The notes under the pieces: model-generated
Told to the model about the DNA's origin: nothing
Databases searched by the model: none
Seen by the model: the letters and a program-made list of their open reading frames with translations, nothing else
Position numbers and translations under genes: made by a program
Part shown: positions 16,609-25,931 of the stretch, piece after piece
Numbering within the stretch: the first letter of the stretch is position 1
Layout of the letters: each line of letters opens with the position of its first letter
DNA from: Bacillus sp. CH30_1T
Lineage (GTDB): Bacteria > Bacillota > Bacilli > Bacillales > Bacillaceae_B
Reading direction: 5' to 3'
DNA: 64,000 nt
NCBI RefSeq assembly: GCF_008364765.1
Contig: NZ_VTUY01000012.1
Coordinates: 1 to 64,000, forward strand

Positions 16609-17568
16609 CTAGGCAAAATAATAATAGATTCCTTCATGACATTCTATCTTTATGTAGTGAAGTGACTCAAGATAATCCAATTGTCCAATTGTTTCAGAGA
16701 GTGTCAGGCCAAGTTCCTTTTGATAGACGGTAGGAAAAAGTGTCTTACAGATGTCGAATACGGTCAGACGGTTACCTTTGATCATTTCGAGTACACCACG
16801 TGCTCTTTCATCCTGTTTCCCTAACCTCTTGGGAATTAATCCATGAACATCCGTAATATTGTCCCCATGACCGGTGTAGGCAAGGGAAATAGGAATATCC
16901 AATAACTTTTTCAAAGACGCATTGTATTGTAGCAATGGCTTTGAACGTTCCAGCTCACCTTCAAAAGGAGGTTCAATGAGTGGATTAGGGGAAATATTCG
17001 CGAGTATATGATCTCCGGCTATCAGAGTACCATCACTCTCCCTGTAAAAAGACAAGTGACTCTGGGCATGCCCTAACGTTTCAATGATCGTCCATTCTTC
17101 CATTCCGGGAATGACGTCCCCTTCCTTTATTTCAATATCCAGTTTTCGATTCCCCATAAATTTCAAAGGACTCTTGAATTTATGGATTGCCCGAACATAC
17201 TCTTGAGGTAAACCGGATTGTATCGCCAATTGATGGAAGAAACGATCATACACTTCATGAAAATGGTCGTTGCGATCCAACCAAAACTTGTTATAAGGGT
17301 GCCCATATATTTTGACCGAGGAAGAGAACCGATCAAGTAACCCCGCGTGATCGGGATGATGATGGGTCAGAACGATTTGTTCAATATCTTGAGGTGTATA
17401 CCCCAAAAGGGATAATTGCTCGGTCAACTGTACCCAGGCTGTGTCTGTAAGCGGCCCTGCATCCACCAATGTCAAGGCGTCCCCTTTCACCAAATAAACA
17501 TTCACATCTCCAACGGCAAATGGAGTTGATAGAGTAATTTTTGCAATATCATTCACTAAGGTTGTCAT
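16609..17568 (-). CDS. yqjP: metallo-beta-lactamase fold hydrolase, YqjP type
   Basis: A 319-residue hydrolase, the length of B. subtilis YqjP. The zinc motif LTHHHPDHAGLLD is complete at residues 78-90, with later ligands in TLGHAQSHLSFY and LIAGDHILANISPNP; a C-terminal winged-helix-like part begins near KGNRLTVFDICKTLFP. ATG 17568 with GGTGA upstream gives the familiar length; an upstream ATG at 17637 lacks support. It precedes yqjQ in a two-gene operon. Related enzymes cleave thioesters, lactones or glyoxalase adducts; the real substrate is not known. Confidence 0.87.
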   Translation of the reverse strand: MTTLVNDIAKITLSTPFAVGDVNVYLVKGDALTLVDAGPLTDTAWVQLTEQLSLLGYTPQDIEQIVLTHHHPDHAGLLDRFSSSVKIYGHPYNKFWLDRNDHFHEVYDRFFHQLAIQSGLPQEYVRAIHKFKSPLKFMGNRKLDIEIKEGDVIPGMEEWTIIETLGHAQSHLSFYRESDGTLIAGDHILANISPNPLIEPPFEGELERSKPLLQYNASLKKLLDIPISLAYTGHGDNITDVHGLIPKRLGKQDERARGVLEMIKGNRLTVFDICKTLFPTVYQKELGLTLSETIGQLDYLESLHYIKIECHEGIYYYFA

Positions 17569-17744
17569 AAATTCACCACATTCTTCATAATAAAAGGGGT
17601 AGGCAGCCAAAACGACATCCCCTTCCCTTACAGGCATTCATTTCTTTGATGTTAACAAAAAATGAATGACTCTTCATTTAATAGTGTACATTTTTCCCTA
17701 ACAAATGTCATTTTTAAAATCATTGAATATACTGAAATAAACAC

Positions 17745-17774
17745 TTGACAGATAAGCTGTCTTTCTATGATAAT
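17745..17774 (+). promoter_or_regulatory. sigma-A promoter of the proI T-box leader
   Basis: TTGACA (17745-17750) is a perfect -35; GATAAT (17769-17774) follows at 18 bases. The leader begins about 35-40 bases before the recognisable T-box stem I. Confidence 0.65.
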
Positions 17775-17814
17775 CACCTATAATATATGTTTACTATTGA
17801 AAAGTCACCTTACA

Positions 17815-18073
17815 TAACAAAAAATGAAAAAGCGATGATAAAGAATAGTAATGAGTAGATGATGATAGAGATCGGTGCCCACCGGCTGAAAGGCACCGTC
17901 ATCCCCTCTATTTGTGAACCTGCCTTTTGAGCGTCTTAAATCAGAACGTTTTTCCAGCGTTACTTGGAAGTGAAGTGTGTTCATTTCGTCCATTGAGGAA
18001 TGAACAAAACAAGGTGGTACCACGGAAGCAGACCCTTTCGTCCTTTATGGATGAGAGGGTCTGCTTTTTTTTT
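17815..18073 (+). ncRNA. T-box riboswitch, proline-specific (CCU)
   Basis: A transcription-attenuation leader that senses uncharged tRNA. The conserved T-box sequence is AAGGTGGTACCACGG at 18011-18025, whose UGGU can pair with the ACCA end of tRNA. Stem I carries AATAGTAATGAGTA and GATCGGTGCCCACCGG; in the specifier loop, GAACCTG at 17916-17922 offers the proline codon CCU (17919-17921). The terminator is AGCAGACCCT (18027-18036) with AGGGTCTGCT (18056-18065) and eight T. It precedes proI, so uncharged tRNA-Pro should raise proline synthesis. Confidence 0.93.
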
Positions 18074-18098
18074 CGAAAAATGGAGGAGGAATGAACGA

Positions 18099-18917
18099 AT
18101 GAAGACATTGTTTATTGGAGCAGGGTCAATGGCTTACGCTTTAATGAGTGGAGCACTGAAGGCCGGGGTCCTGAAGAATGAAAACGTGCATGTCACCAAT
18201 CGGGCCAACCAAGAGCGTTTAAACGAAATCGTGCACGAATTCGGTGTGCGTCATGTAGAACATGATTCACCATACGACGCCGTCATTCTGGTCATGAAAC
18301 CAAAAGATTTTCATGAGGCAGCAGATTCAATTAGGACCCACCTTTCAAGGGATACAGTGGTCATTTCTGTTTTAGCAGGGATCACTATGGAACATATTAG
18401 CGATAAACTCTCCTTTAACGGAGCTGTTGCAAGAGCCATGCCCAATACTAGTGCGGCCATGGGAAAATCAGCTACCGCGGTATCGTTCAACCCGTACCTC
18501 TCTGACTCCCAGAAAGAATGGACGACAACATTATTCCAATCCGTCGGCACAGCAGTGGAAGTAGCGGAAGAACAATTAGACCTTATAACGGCTTTATCAG
18601 GCAGCGGCCCTGCTTATATTTATTACGTAGCTGAATTACTTAAGAATGCGGCAGTAGAGTTAGGTTTGCAGGAGGAACTCGCTAAAAGCCTCGTTACCCA
18701 AACGATTGCAGGAGCAAGTGCGATGCTTGAAGAATCCGGTTTGGAAGCCCGGGAATTAAGGAGAAACGTGACCAGTCCAGGTGGAACGACAGAGGCGGGA
18801 ATCACCATTTTGGAAGATTACCAGGTTAGAGATGCGTTTTTCCAATGTGTCTCATCTGCGAAAAGCCGTTCTGAAGTTCTTGGGAAGGAATTAAAAAAAC
18901 AATCTTTGAAAAAATAA
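18099..18917 (+). CDS. proI: pyrroline-5-carboxylate reductase
   Basis: The last step of proline synthesis: reduction of pyrroline-5-carboxylate with NADPH. The 272-residue product starts MKTLFIGAGSMAYALMSGAL (dinucleotide-binding GxGxMA) and has RAMPNTSAAMGKSATAV, LDLITALSGSGPAYIYYVAELL and NVTSPGGTTEAGI, all P5CR signatures. ATG 18099 follows GGAGGAGG; a longer frame into the T-box leader is rejected because it crosses the terminator. It is controlled by the proline T-box just upstream. Of the Bacillus paralogues, position between yqjP and namA indicates ProI. Confidence 0.95.
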   Translation: MKTLFIGAGSMAYALMSGALKAGVLKNENVHVTNRANQERLNEIVHEFGVRHVEHDSPYDAVILVMKPKDFHEAADSIRTHLSRDTVVISVLAGITMEHISDKLSFNGAVARAMPNTSAAMGKSATAVSFNPYLSDSQKEWTTTLFQSVGTAVEVAEEQLDLITALSGSGPAYIYYVAELLKNAAVELGLQEELAKSLVTQTIAGASAMLEESGLEARELRRNVTSPGGTTEAGITILEDYQVRDAFFQCVSSAKSRSEVLGKELKKQSLKK

Positions 18918-18990
18918 GGTAAAAACCCATCATCATTCGCAAATTTCATTTTCCATTGATACAATCAAAGCAAAAAAGAAGGTCGGCACA

Positions 18991-20142
18991 ATGATTTCCC
19001 TACTCATTCTACTTTACACTGTACTTACAGTCTGGCTGGTTCTTACCATAGATGTGTGGAGGGGCTTATCAAAGCTCTCTTCCATACAAGACTTCTCCCC
19101 TACAGATCAAGGGTCACTCCTATCTGTCATCGTACCGGCGAGAAACGAAGAAGAAACGATAACAGACAGCATCCTGTCGCAGCTGAAACAGGACTATCAC
19201 CAAATTGAATGGATCGTAGTCAATGATCGTTCAACAGATGGAACTTCTGAAAAGCTTGAAGCTTTGGCCGAACTGGATAAACGAATCAGCGTCCTTCATA
19301 ACGACTCACTGGAACAGGGATGGCTGGGGAAAAATCAGGCATTATATAAAGGGTATCAAATGGCAAAAGGAGACCTGATCCTTTTCACCGATGCCGACGT
19401 CATCTTTAAAGACCCCACCATCTTATCCAGAGCGGTGTCCTTTCTTCAATCACAGAAACTGGACCACGTTACCCTGGCTCCTTATATTCGATCGGAATCC
19501 TTTTGGCTAAAAAGCTTTGTGGCTTTTTTCTTATTCGGTTTCACTTTTTATAAAAGACCATGGAAAGCGAACGACCCCTCCTCTAAGACAGGTATGGGCA
19601 TCGGAGCCTTCAACCTCATCACCCGACAGGCATATGAGGAAATCGGTACTCACGAAGCAATTAAGCATATGCCCGATGATGACCTGCAGCTGGGGGTTCA
19701 GTTAAAGAAACACCATAAAAAACAATTCTTCCTCACTGCCCTTCAGTCTCTGGAAGTGGAATGGTATCGATCCTTGAAAGAAGCCTTCAACGGATTGGAA
19801 AAAAACACATTTGCAGGCCTGCACTACTCCATGCTGCTCGTTGTGTTTGCCATGATTGGAATCTTCTGCTCTTCGGTACTCCCTTTCATCACGATTTTTT
19901 CAGCGTCACCCCCAATTCGAATCGTGAGTCTGTTGATCATTTTATTCATTGGCATCACTTATTTCAAAGTCATAAAGCAGATGACGAATGAGTCTTCTCT
20001 TCTTTTTCTTGCATTACCCGTAACAGCCCTTTTATTTATCTACTCCATTGGACGAGCTACGTTTTTAACCTTTAAACGAGGCGGAATCGAATGGCGTGGA
20101 ACGGTTTATTCGTATAAGGAATTGAAGCAGAAAAGAAAGTAA
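18991..20142 (+). CDS. membrane glycosyltransferase family 2 (HpnB/CrtQ-like)
   Basis: A 383-residue family 2 glycosyltransferase. Residues 1-20 form an N-terminal membrane helix; the GT-A domain begins LLSVIVPARNEEETI, continues WIVVNDRSTDGTSEKL and GWLGKNQALYKGY, and has the DxD motif FTDADVIF and the acceptor block MPDDDLQLGV. Three further membrane segments (about 285-365) close the protein. The GWLGKNQAL block points to the hopanoid/carotenoid-associated group. No terpenoid genes lie next to it, so the acceptor is unknown. It stands alone between proI and namA. Confidence 0.82.
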   Translation: MISLLILLYTVLTVWLVLTIDVWRGLSKLSSIQDFSPTDQGSLLSVIVPARNEEETITDSILSQLKQDYHQIEWIVVNDRSTDGTSEKLEALAELDKRISVLHNDSLEQGWLGKNQALYKGYQMAKGDLILFTDADVIFKDPTILSRAVSFLQSQKLDHVTLAPYIRSESFWLKSFVAFFLFGFTFYKRPWKANDPSSKTGMGIGAFNLITRQAYEEIGTHEAIKHMPDDDLQLGVQLKKHHKKQFFLTALQSLEVEWYRSLKEAFNGLEKNTFAGLHYSMLLVVFAMIGIFCSSVLPFITIFSASPPIRIVSLLIILFIGITYFKVIKQMTNESSLLFLALPVTALLFIYSIGRATFLTFKRGGIEWRGTVYSYKELKQKRK

Positions 20143-20241
20143 AGCACATTACTTTTCTAACAAAAAAGGTGTTGTTATAATTCATGTGCAGTACTATTTA
20201 GCAACCCGAAACAAATACAACGTCATGGAAGGTGATCGGAA

Positions 20242-21258
20242 ATGAACGCAAAGCTATTTCAACCATATGCACTTAAAGATGTAGAATTGAAGAACAGAAT
20301 TGTAATGGCACCTATGTGCATGTATTCTTCTCATAACGGAGATGGAAAAGTCGAGAATTGGCATCGTACTCACTATACAAGCCGTGCAGTGGGTGGCGTT
20401 GGGCTCATCATTCAGGAAGCTACAGCTGTCACGCCCCAAGGAAGAATCTCCCCGCAAGATTTAGGGATTTGGGATGACGAGCATATTGAAGGATTAAAAG
20501 AATTAGTCGGATTAATCAAAGAACACGGTACGAAGACAGGCATTCAGCTTGCTCATGCAGGAAGAAAGGCCGTTCTCGAAGGAGATATTCTTGCTCCATC
20601 TGCGCTCCCGTTCAACGATGAGATGAAAACGCCTGTTGAAATGACGAAGAATGATATTAAAGAGACCGTCACTGCCTTCATCAAAGGAGCCGAAAGAGCG
20701 AAGAAAGCGGGCTTTGATGTGATTGAAATTCACGGGGCACATGGATATCTCATCAACGAATTCCTGTCCCCGCTTTCCAATAAACGTACGGACGAATACG
20801 GCGGATCTGCTGAGAACCGCTACCGATTCCTTCGTGAAGTCATTGATGGAATTCAACAAGTATGGGACGGACCTCTCCTTGTTCGTGTTTCCGCCAAAGA
20901 TTATAACGAAGAAGGACTGGACGTTGAAGACTATGTGGTGTTCGCCCAATGGATGAAGGAACAAGGAGTCGATTTAATCGACGTAAGCTCCGGTGCCGTC
21001 GTACCCGCGCGAATCCCTGTGTTCCCTGGTTATCAGGTGAAGCTTGCTGAAACCATTAAAAAAGAAGCGAAAATCGATACAGGTGCAGTCGGGCTGATTA
21101 CGACAGGCATACAAGCAGAAGAAATCCTGCAAAACGAGCGTGCTGACCTCGTCTTACTCGCTCGTGAATTACTTCGTGACCCATACTGGCCAAGAACGGC
21201 GGCAAAAGAACTGGGTGTAGAGATCGAATCGCCTAAGCAGTATAATCGCGCCTGGTAG
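20242..21258 (+). CDS. namA: NADPH dehydrogenase NamA (old yellow enzyme)
   Basis: An FMN enzyme of the old yellow enzyme family, 338 residues as in B. subtilis YqjM. It reduces activated C=C double bonds and some nitro compounds. Motifs are [20 protein letters not shown] (with the redox-tuning Cys), [11 protein letters not shown] and [17 protein letters not shown] (substrate His pair), [13 protein letters not shown] and [14 protein letters not shown] near the FMN phosphate. ATG 20242 follows GGAAGGTGA. It is a single gene ended by a strong terminator. Confidence 0.95.
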   Translation: MNAKLFQPYALKDVELKNRIVMAPMCMYSSHNGDGKVENWHRTHYTSRAVGGVGLIIQEATAVTPQGRISPQDLGIWDDEHIEGLKELVGLIKEHGTKTGIQLAHAGRKAVLEGDILAPSALPFNDEMKTPVEMTKNDIKETVTAFIKGAERAKKAGFDVIEIHGAHGYLINEFLSPLSNKRTDEYGGSAENRYRFLREVIDGIQQVWDGPLLVRVSAKDYNEEGLDVEDYVVFAQWMKEQGVDLIDVSSGAVVPARIPVFPGYQVKLAETIKKEAKIDTGAVGLITTGIQAEEILQNERADLVLLARELLRDPYWPRTAAKELGVEIESPKQYNRAW

Positions 21259-21271
21259 GAAATGACTTAAT

Positions 21272-21303
21272 AAGAGTTGCATGCCAACAGGCATGCAACT
21301 CTT
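21272..21303. terminator. bidirectional terminator, namA / GNAT pseudogene
   Basis: AAGAGTTGCATGCC (21272-21285) pairs perfectly with GGCATGCAACTCTT (21290-21303), loop AACA, T-rich beyond. Confidence 0.9.
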
Positions 21304-21307
21304 ATTT

Positions 21308-22063
21308 TTATTCATACACTTTTTGTACTTCATACCTAAACCCTAAACAACGGTAGTTTTGTTTTTGATACATCAATCTCGGTGTATCCTCTCCATCCGC
21401 TACCAGAATCACGGTTTTATCGGCGAATTGTCTCATGACGAACTGTTGCAGCCTGCTTGCGATCCCCTTCTTTTGAAACGATTCATGAACCACCAGTCCA
21501 TCGATTTCTGCTGTCTCGTCTTCAACGATCACATCCACGGATCCGGCCGGAGTCCCCATATAGAATGCGAGGAGCTGCATCAAACGGGGATTTTGAAAAT
21601 TCCTCTTATGCATGTCGACCTTTTGATTTGCAAAGGCTTCACCGTACTCAAGATCCTGACGTTATTGAAATGCCAGGTACGCATCCAATTCCCTGTCGGT
21701 CACCACTTTCACTTGAATATCAGAATTGTCTTCTTTAGAAGGAAATTGACCAGGTTCTATACTGTATAGTTCATTAAATCCTGATTCATACCCTTCACGT
21801 TTAAAATAATCCATAAATTCCTCTGTTAGTTTTGTATCCTGGGGAAAATAAAATTTCACATGCTTTTGCCCTTTTGATTGATGAAATCCCCTTAAAAAGT
21901 GAGCAGCCTCATTAAATTCAGCCAGGGTTGGATGTTTTTTGAATTCAAGAAAGTTGCTATCATACCTTGTTAACATTTCTGGAAAATGAATATGTTTATA
22001 AAGATCATTCTCTCCTATTTCAAGTCCTGGATTATAAATATGGTCAAATGTGATTTCTTTCAT
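21308..22063 (-). pseudogene. GNAT acetyltransferase interrupted by an in-frame TAA
   Basis: The N-terminal half runs from ATG 22063 (GGGGAG upstream) to TAA at 21664-21662, ending DRELDAYLAFQ. The same frame goes on without another stop, RQDLEYGEAFANQKVD, then into the acetyl-CoA half: GTPAGSVDVIVEDETAEIDG, VHESFQKKGIASRLQQFV and VADGEDTPRLMYQKQNYRCLGF. Intact relatives, as I recall them, have Tyr at the stop position, so a single change of TAT or TAC to TAA would explain it. Both halves look unchanged otherwise, so the event is recent, or the stop is read through, or it is a sequencing error. It is the last gene of the rnz operon. Confidence 0.85.
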
Positions 22064-22092
22064 TCGTACTCCCCTTTTCCCTCTATGATCCC

Positions 22093-22632
22093 TTACTCCC
22101 AGATCCGTTGAACACATGCTACGTCTTCTTCGACTTTAACTACATATACATCAGGATTGGAAAGTGCGAACAGCTCATCATATCCGAATTTCTCATCAAA
22201 CAATCTCAAAAGCAGCGTCGTTAAGTTTCCATGACTCACACACACCACATGATCTTCTTCTTTTTCTAATACGTCTTCTATAAAAGACCTCGCTCTCCCC
22301 ATTGCTTGGTCATTCGATTCCCCACCAGGTAAAACAAGTGAAAAGTCATCAAAGCTCTTCTTTAACTTCTCCATCCAATCAGGAAGTTCCCGATCACTTA
22401 ACACTCTTTCTCCCAAGCGATCGTCTTCTTGAATCGTTAATCCGGACTGTTTGGCAAAGGGTGCTATGGTATCTATGGTTCTTACAAAAGGACTGGAATA
22501 GATCGCTTCAATCGATCTATTTTCGAGAAATGCAGCCAATTGTACCGCTTGCTGTTTCCCTACCCCCGTTAACGGCGAATGAAAAGGCTGCCCTTCGGCT
22601 TTGGCATGGCGCACCAAATAAATCGTTTTCAT
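22093..22632 (-). CDS. histidine phosphatase family protein
   Basis: A 179-residue phosphoglycerate-mutase-like phosphatase. The catalytic RHG-type motif is YLVRHAKAEG (residues 5-14), with second arginine in IYSSPFVRTIDT, a conserved GGESNDQAMGRARSFI and the second histidine in VVCVSHGNLTTLLLRLF. The product could dephosphorylate sugars, nucleotides or cofactors. It follows rnz by 10 bases and precedes the interrupted GNAT gene, forming one operon. ATG 22632 has GAGGGGA upstream. Confidence 0.86.
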   Translation of the reverse strand: MKTIYLVRHAKAEGQPFHSPLTGVGKQQAVQLAAFLENRSIEAIYSSPFVRTIDTIAPFAKQSGLTIQEDDRLGERVLSDRELPDWMEKLKKSFDDFSLVLPGGESNDQAMGRARSFIEDVLEKEEDHVVCVSHGNLTTLLLRLFDEKFGYDELFALSNPDVYVVKVEEDVACVQRIWE

Positions 22633-22642
22633 TTGCTTCCCC

Positions 22643-23569
22643 TCACTTCTTTACTGGTATTACGTATTCCATGAAGTCTTTTGCGATATATGATTCTGGA
22701 AAAACGTCCCTTGCTTCCCTCTCCAACTCTTCCCATGACTCTTTTGCATATCGGGAGGAAATATGGGTCAAAAACAGCAATTTAGCTCCTGCTTTTAAAG
22801 CTGTCTCTCCTGCTTGCTTTGTCGTAGAATGGAAATATTCACGGGCCATTTCTTCCTGCTCACGATTGAAGGTCGCTTCATGAATGAGTACATCTGCTGA
22901 CCTTCCTAAATCAACAGCACTAGAACAAACCCTGGTGTCTCCAAGGACCGTGACAACCCGTCCAGGAATCGAAGGTCCAAGAAAATCCTCTCCATTAAGT
23001 TCAGTACCGTCTTCCAGCTGGACGGTTTCACCTAATTTCAATTTCTTGTAGACGGGTCCAGGTTGAATACCTCTTTCCTGTAATTGATCAACTTGAAGGA
23101 CACCCGGTTTATCCTTTTCCACCACACGGTATCCGAAGGTAGGCAGAGCATGATCCAGCTCCCTCGCCTCTACAATAAATCCTTCATCTTCAAAGATTGC
23201 CCCTTCTTCGATCTCGATCACTTCAAGGGGATATTGAAGATGAGTCCGGCTGATTGATAGAGACACCTGGATATACTCTTTGATTCCCTTAGGTCCATAT
23301 ACCGTAAGCTGGGACTCTCCACCTTGAAAGGAGCGGCTGCCTAATAATCCTGGCAACCCATAGATATGATCCCCGTGTAAGTGGGTGATGAAAATCTTCT
23401 CTATCCGTCTCGGTTTCAAGCTAGTATGTAAAATTTGATGCTGCGTTGCTTCCCCACAATCAAAAAGCCAAACCGCACCGCGTTCTTCTAATAATTTCAA
23501 AGCAATACTGGTCACATTCCTCAGTTTTGCGGGTACCCCTGCCCCGGTTCCTAAAAATAATAATTCCAA
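22643..23569 (-). CDS. rnz: ribonuclease Z
   Basis: The endonuclease that matures tRNA 3' ends lacking an encoded CCA. The 308-residue product has the metal site [36 protein letters not shown] at the N-terminus, [41 protein letters not shown] and LTHISSRY, the complete RNase Z set. The start is TTG 23569, 8 bases after AGGAG; an ATG further upstream has no ribosome site. This gives almost the B. subtilis length (307). It heads a three-gene operon. Confidence 0.95.
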   Translation of the reverse strand: MELLFLGTGAGVPAKLRNVTSIALKLLEERGAVWLFDCGEATQHQILHTSLKPRRIEKIFITHLHGDHIYGLPGLLGSRSFQGGESQLTVYGPKGIKEYIQVSLSISRTHLQYPLEVIEIEEGAIFEDEGFIVEARELDHALPTFGYRVVEKDKPGVLQVDQLQERGIQPGPVYKKLKLGETVQLEDGTELNGEDFLGPSIPGRVVTVLGDTRVCSSAVDLGRSADVLIHEATFNREQEEMAREYFHSTTKQAGETALKAGAKLLFLTHISSRYAKESWEELEREARDVFPESYIAKDFMEYVIPVKK

Positions 23570-23791
23570 CTTATTCACTCCTATGATGAGCCATACTGCC
23601 ATTATTTTAGCACATCCAACGATAATTTACCTTTCTCTCCCATCGTTCATACTGCGTTATCTCTCCCTAAATACAATTGAGTAATAAGAACGTGAATTAA
23701 AGACAATATAATGACGTAGAGATTCTGCATAAAACGTTTTCGTGTTTATTATAAATGGCTCTTTTCATAAAGTTATTGCTACCTTAGAAAA

Positions 23792-23931
23792 GAAAGTAGA
23801 AGTTGATTTCCGCTCCAGGATGCTCGCTTTCCGCGGGGCTGGCGGTGAGCCTCCTCGGCTGCGCCTCCGGGGTCTCACCTGTCCAGCTATTCCCGCAGGA
23901 GTCGAGCATCCTGCAGCGAGAATCAACTTTC
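23792..23931. repeat. family B GC-rich structured repeat, copy B1
   Basis: Outer arms pair: CAGGATGCTCG (23816-23826) with CGAGCATCCTG (23903-23913), extended outward by GAAGTTGATT and AATCAACTTTC. Inside, GGTGAG pairs with CTCACC. The GC-rich core carries CGCTTTCCGCGGGG, GAGCCTCCTCGGCTGCGC, TCCGGGGTCTC and CCGCAGGAGTC. It contrasts with the AT-rich DNA around it. Copy B2 lies 160 bases downstream in the opposite direction. The short ORFs across it are not genes. Confidence 0.8.
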
Positions 23932-24091
23932 TGAGCATGTATCCTTAAAAGAAATGAATAAATACAAGAATTTCAGCAAACAACCTCATTAAAGGTGAGT
24001 AGAGATCAATTTCTTTTTAAGAAAGTAGAACTTTGTTTTCTATTAGATTTTCTTTTATTGCCTTTTAGCTCTGTCACGAAAATCTCTTATA

Positions 24092-24209
24092 GATGGTGAG
24101 GGGAACTGCGTAGACTCCGGCGGATTTTGGGCGTGCCGAGACCCCGGAAGCGAAGCTGAGGAGGCTCGGCCGAACGTCCGCGGAAAGCGAAGCGGTTCCC
24201 CTCACCATC
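24092..24209. repeat. family B GC-rich structured repeat, copy B2 (inverted)
   Basis: Outer arms are a perfect 15-base inverted repeat, GATGGTGAGGGGAAC (24092-24106) and GTTCCCCTCACCATC (24195-24209), unrelated in sequence to those of B1. Inside, GCCGAG pairs with CTCGGC where B1 has GGTGAG with CTCACC. On the reverse strand the core CGCTTTCCGCGG, GAGCCTCCTCAGCTTCGC, TCCGGGGTCTC and GGAGTC is shared with B1. The rest of 23570-24300 is AT-rich and holds no convincing gene. Confidence 0.8.
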
Positions 24210-24306
24210 CAGCACATACTGATTGACAGAGCGAAAGCAGACTTTTTGTTAAAAAACAACAATCTTTGCGAAAAGAGCATAATAAAAAAAGTCATCAGCA
24301 TATAAT

Positions 24307-24335
24307 TTGCTTATTGAACCATAAGTCTTTAAAAT
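24307..24335 (+). promoter_or_regulatory. candidate sigma-A promoter of zwf
   Basis: TTGCTT (24307-24312) and TAAAAT (24330-24335) are 17 bases apart, 77 bases upstream of the zwf start and downstream of repeat B2. Confidence 0.45.
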
Positions 24336-24412
24336 TAAGTAATTGTATAGGATATTAAATAAGAAGACATACATTAAACAAGCTAGCAACAAGATAAAGT
24401 GAGGTCATGACA

Positions 24413-25915
24413 TTGAATAATTCAACTGCACCATCATCTCTCATTACGATTTTTGGAGCCACTGGTGATTTAGCAAAAAGAAAACTTTATCCATCTCTTT
24501 ATCACTTGTTCCGAAAAGGGAAAATTTCAAAGCGTTTTGCCGTTGTAGGGGTAGCACGCCGTGAATGGTCAAATGAAGAGTTCCAGGAACACGTCAAAAC
24601 ATCGGTACATAAAGCATTAGGCAGCAACGAAAACATAGATGAGTTCGTCTCTCATTTCTACTATCAGCCGAATGATGTTTCAAACAGTGACTCGTATAAA
24701 GCGTTGAAAAACCTTTCTGAAGAACTGGATGAAACATATGAATTAGAAGGAAATCGCATTTTCTACCTGGCGATGGCTCCTGAATTCTTCGGAACGATTA
24801 CAGAGCAATTGAAGAATCAAGGTGTAACCGATACAAACGGTTTCCAAAGACTGGTCATCGAAAAACCATTCGGTCACGACCTGCCTTCAGCCGAAAAACT
24901 GAATAGCCAGATCCGCGAATCGTTCTCTGAGGATCAAATTTACCGTATCGACCACTATCTCGGGAAAGAAATGGTTCAAAACATCGAAGTCATCCGCTTC
25001 GCCAATGCGATGTTTGAACCCTTATGGAATAATCGTTACATCTCTAACATCCAAGTCACTTCCTCTGAAGAGCTCGGTGTTGAAGATCGTGGACGCTATT
25101 ACGAAAAAAGTGGAGCTCTCCGCGATATGGTTCAAAACCATCTGCTTCAAATGGTTGCTTTACTTGCCATGGAGCCCCCAATCAAATTGACGACAGACGA
25201 AATCCGCAGCGAGAAAGTCCGTGTATTAAGATCCCTGCGTCCGTTTGAACATGAAGAAGTGAAAGATTATTTCGTTCGTGGTCAATATGGTCCTGGAACA
25301 TCCGGTAATCAGGATCTGCCAGGTTATCGCGAAGCAGACAACGTTGATGATCAATCCAATACCGAGACTTATGTTGCAGGAAAACTGATGATCGATAACT
25401 TCCGTTGGGCTGGGGTTCCGTTCTATATCCGCACAGGAAAGAGAATGGAAACAAAGTCAACGAAAATCGTCATCCAATTCAAAGATATTCCAATGAACCT
25501 GTATTACAATCCGGACAAGCCGCTGGCACCTAATTTATTGGTGATTCACATTCAACCTGAAGAAGGAATTACTCTCCACTTAAATGTGAAAAAATCCGGA
25601 CAAAACATTGAAACGACTCCAGTGAAACTAAACTTTGCCAACACCAGTGTAGACGGGATGAACACGCCGGAAGCATATGAGAAGCTTCTATTCGATTGCC
25701 TGCGCGGGGATGCAACCAACTTCACTCATTGGGATGAAGTGAAGCTATCCTGGGCATTCGTCGATAAGATTTCTGAAGTATGGGAACATACACGTGACGG
25801 AGAATTCCCGAACTACGAAGCAGGATCAATGGGTCCGAAAGCAGCCGACAATCTTCTGGCTAAAGATGGCTTCTACTGGTGGCCAATTGCGAATCTAGAC
25901 GTAGACCAATGCTAA
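24413..25915 (+). CDS. zwf: glucose-6-phosphate 1-dehydrogenase
   Basis: The first enzyme of the oxidative pentose phosphate pathway, making NADPH and phosphogluconolactone. The 500-residue product has the dinucleotide motif IFGATGDLAKRKLYPSLYH, VIEKPFGHDLPSAEKLN, the catalytic RIDHYLGKEMVQNIEVIRFAN and FYIRTGKRM. TTG 24413 is preferred: GAGG is 8 bases upstream of it but only 2 bases from the ATG at 24407. gndA, the third enzyme of the same route, lies at 30704 on the other strand; five accessory genes separate them, whereas they are close in B. subtilis. Confidence 0.95.
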   Translation: MNNSTAPSSLITIFGATGDLAKRKLYPSLYHLFRKGKISKRFAVVGVARREWSNEEFQEHVKTSVHKALGSNENIDEFVSHFYYQPNDVSNSDSYKALKNLSEELDETYELEGNRIFYLAMAPEFFGTITEQLKNQGVTDTNGFQRLVIEKPFGHDLPSAEKLNSQIRESFSEDQIYRIDHYLGKEMVQNIEVIRFANAMFEPLWNNRYISNIQVTSSEELGVEDRGRYYEKSGALRDMVQNHLLQMVALLAMEPPIKLTTDEIRSEKVRVLRSLRPFEHEEVKDYFVRGQYGPGTSGNQDLPGYREADNVDDQSNTETYVAGKLMIDNFRWAGVPFYIRTGKRMETKSTKIVIQFKDIPMNLYYNPDKPLAPNLLVIHIQPEEGITLHLNVKKSGQNIETTPVKLNFANTSVDGMNTPEAYEKLLFDCLRGDATNFTHWDEVKLSWAFVDKISEVWEHTRDGEFPNYEAGSMGPKAADNLLAKDGFYWWPIANLDVDQC

Positions 25916-25931
25916 GGAAGGTGTGGAAACA

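Noticed and set aside
18000..18098. 33-codon N-terminal extension of proI
   Set aside because: It runs through the T-box and its terminator; ATG 18099 has GGAGGAGG and matches the P5CR N-terminus.
23742..24301. Short ORFs of 68 and 75 codons across repeats B1 and B2
   Set aside because: Both are produced by the GC-rich palindromes; no ribosome sites or conserved protein pattern.
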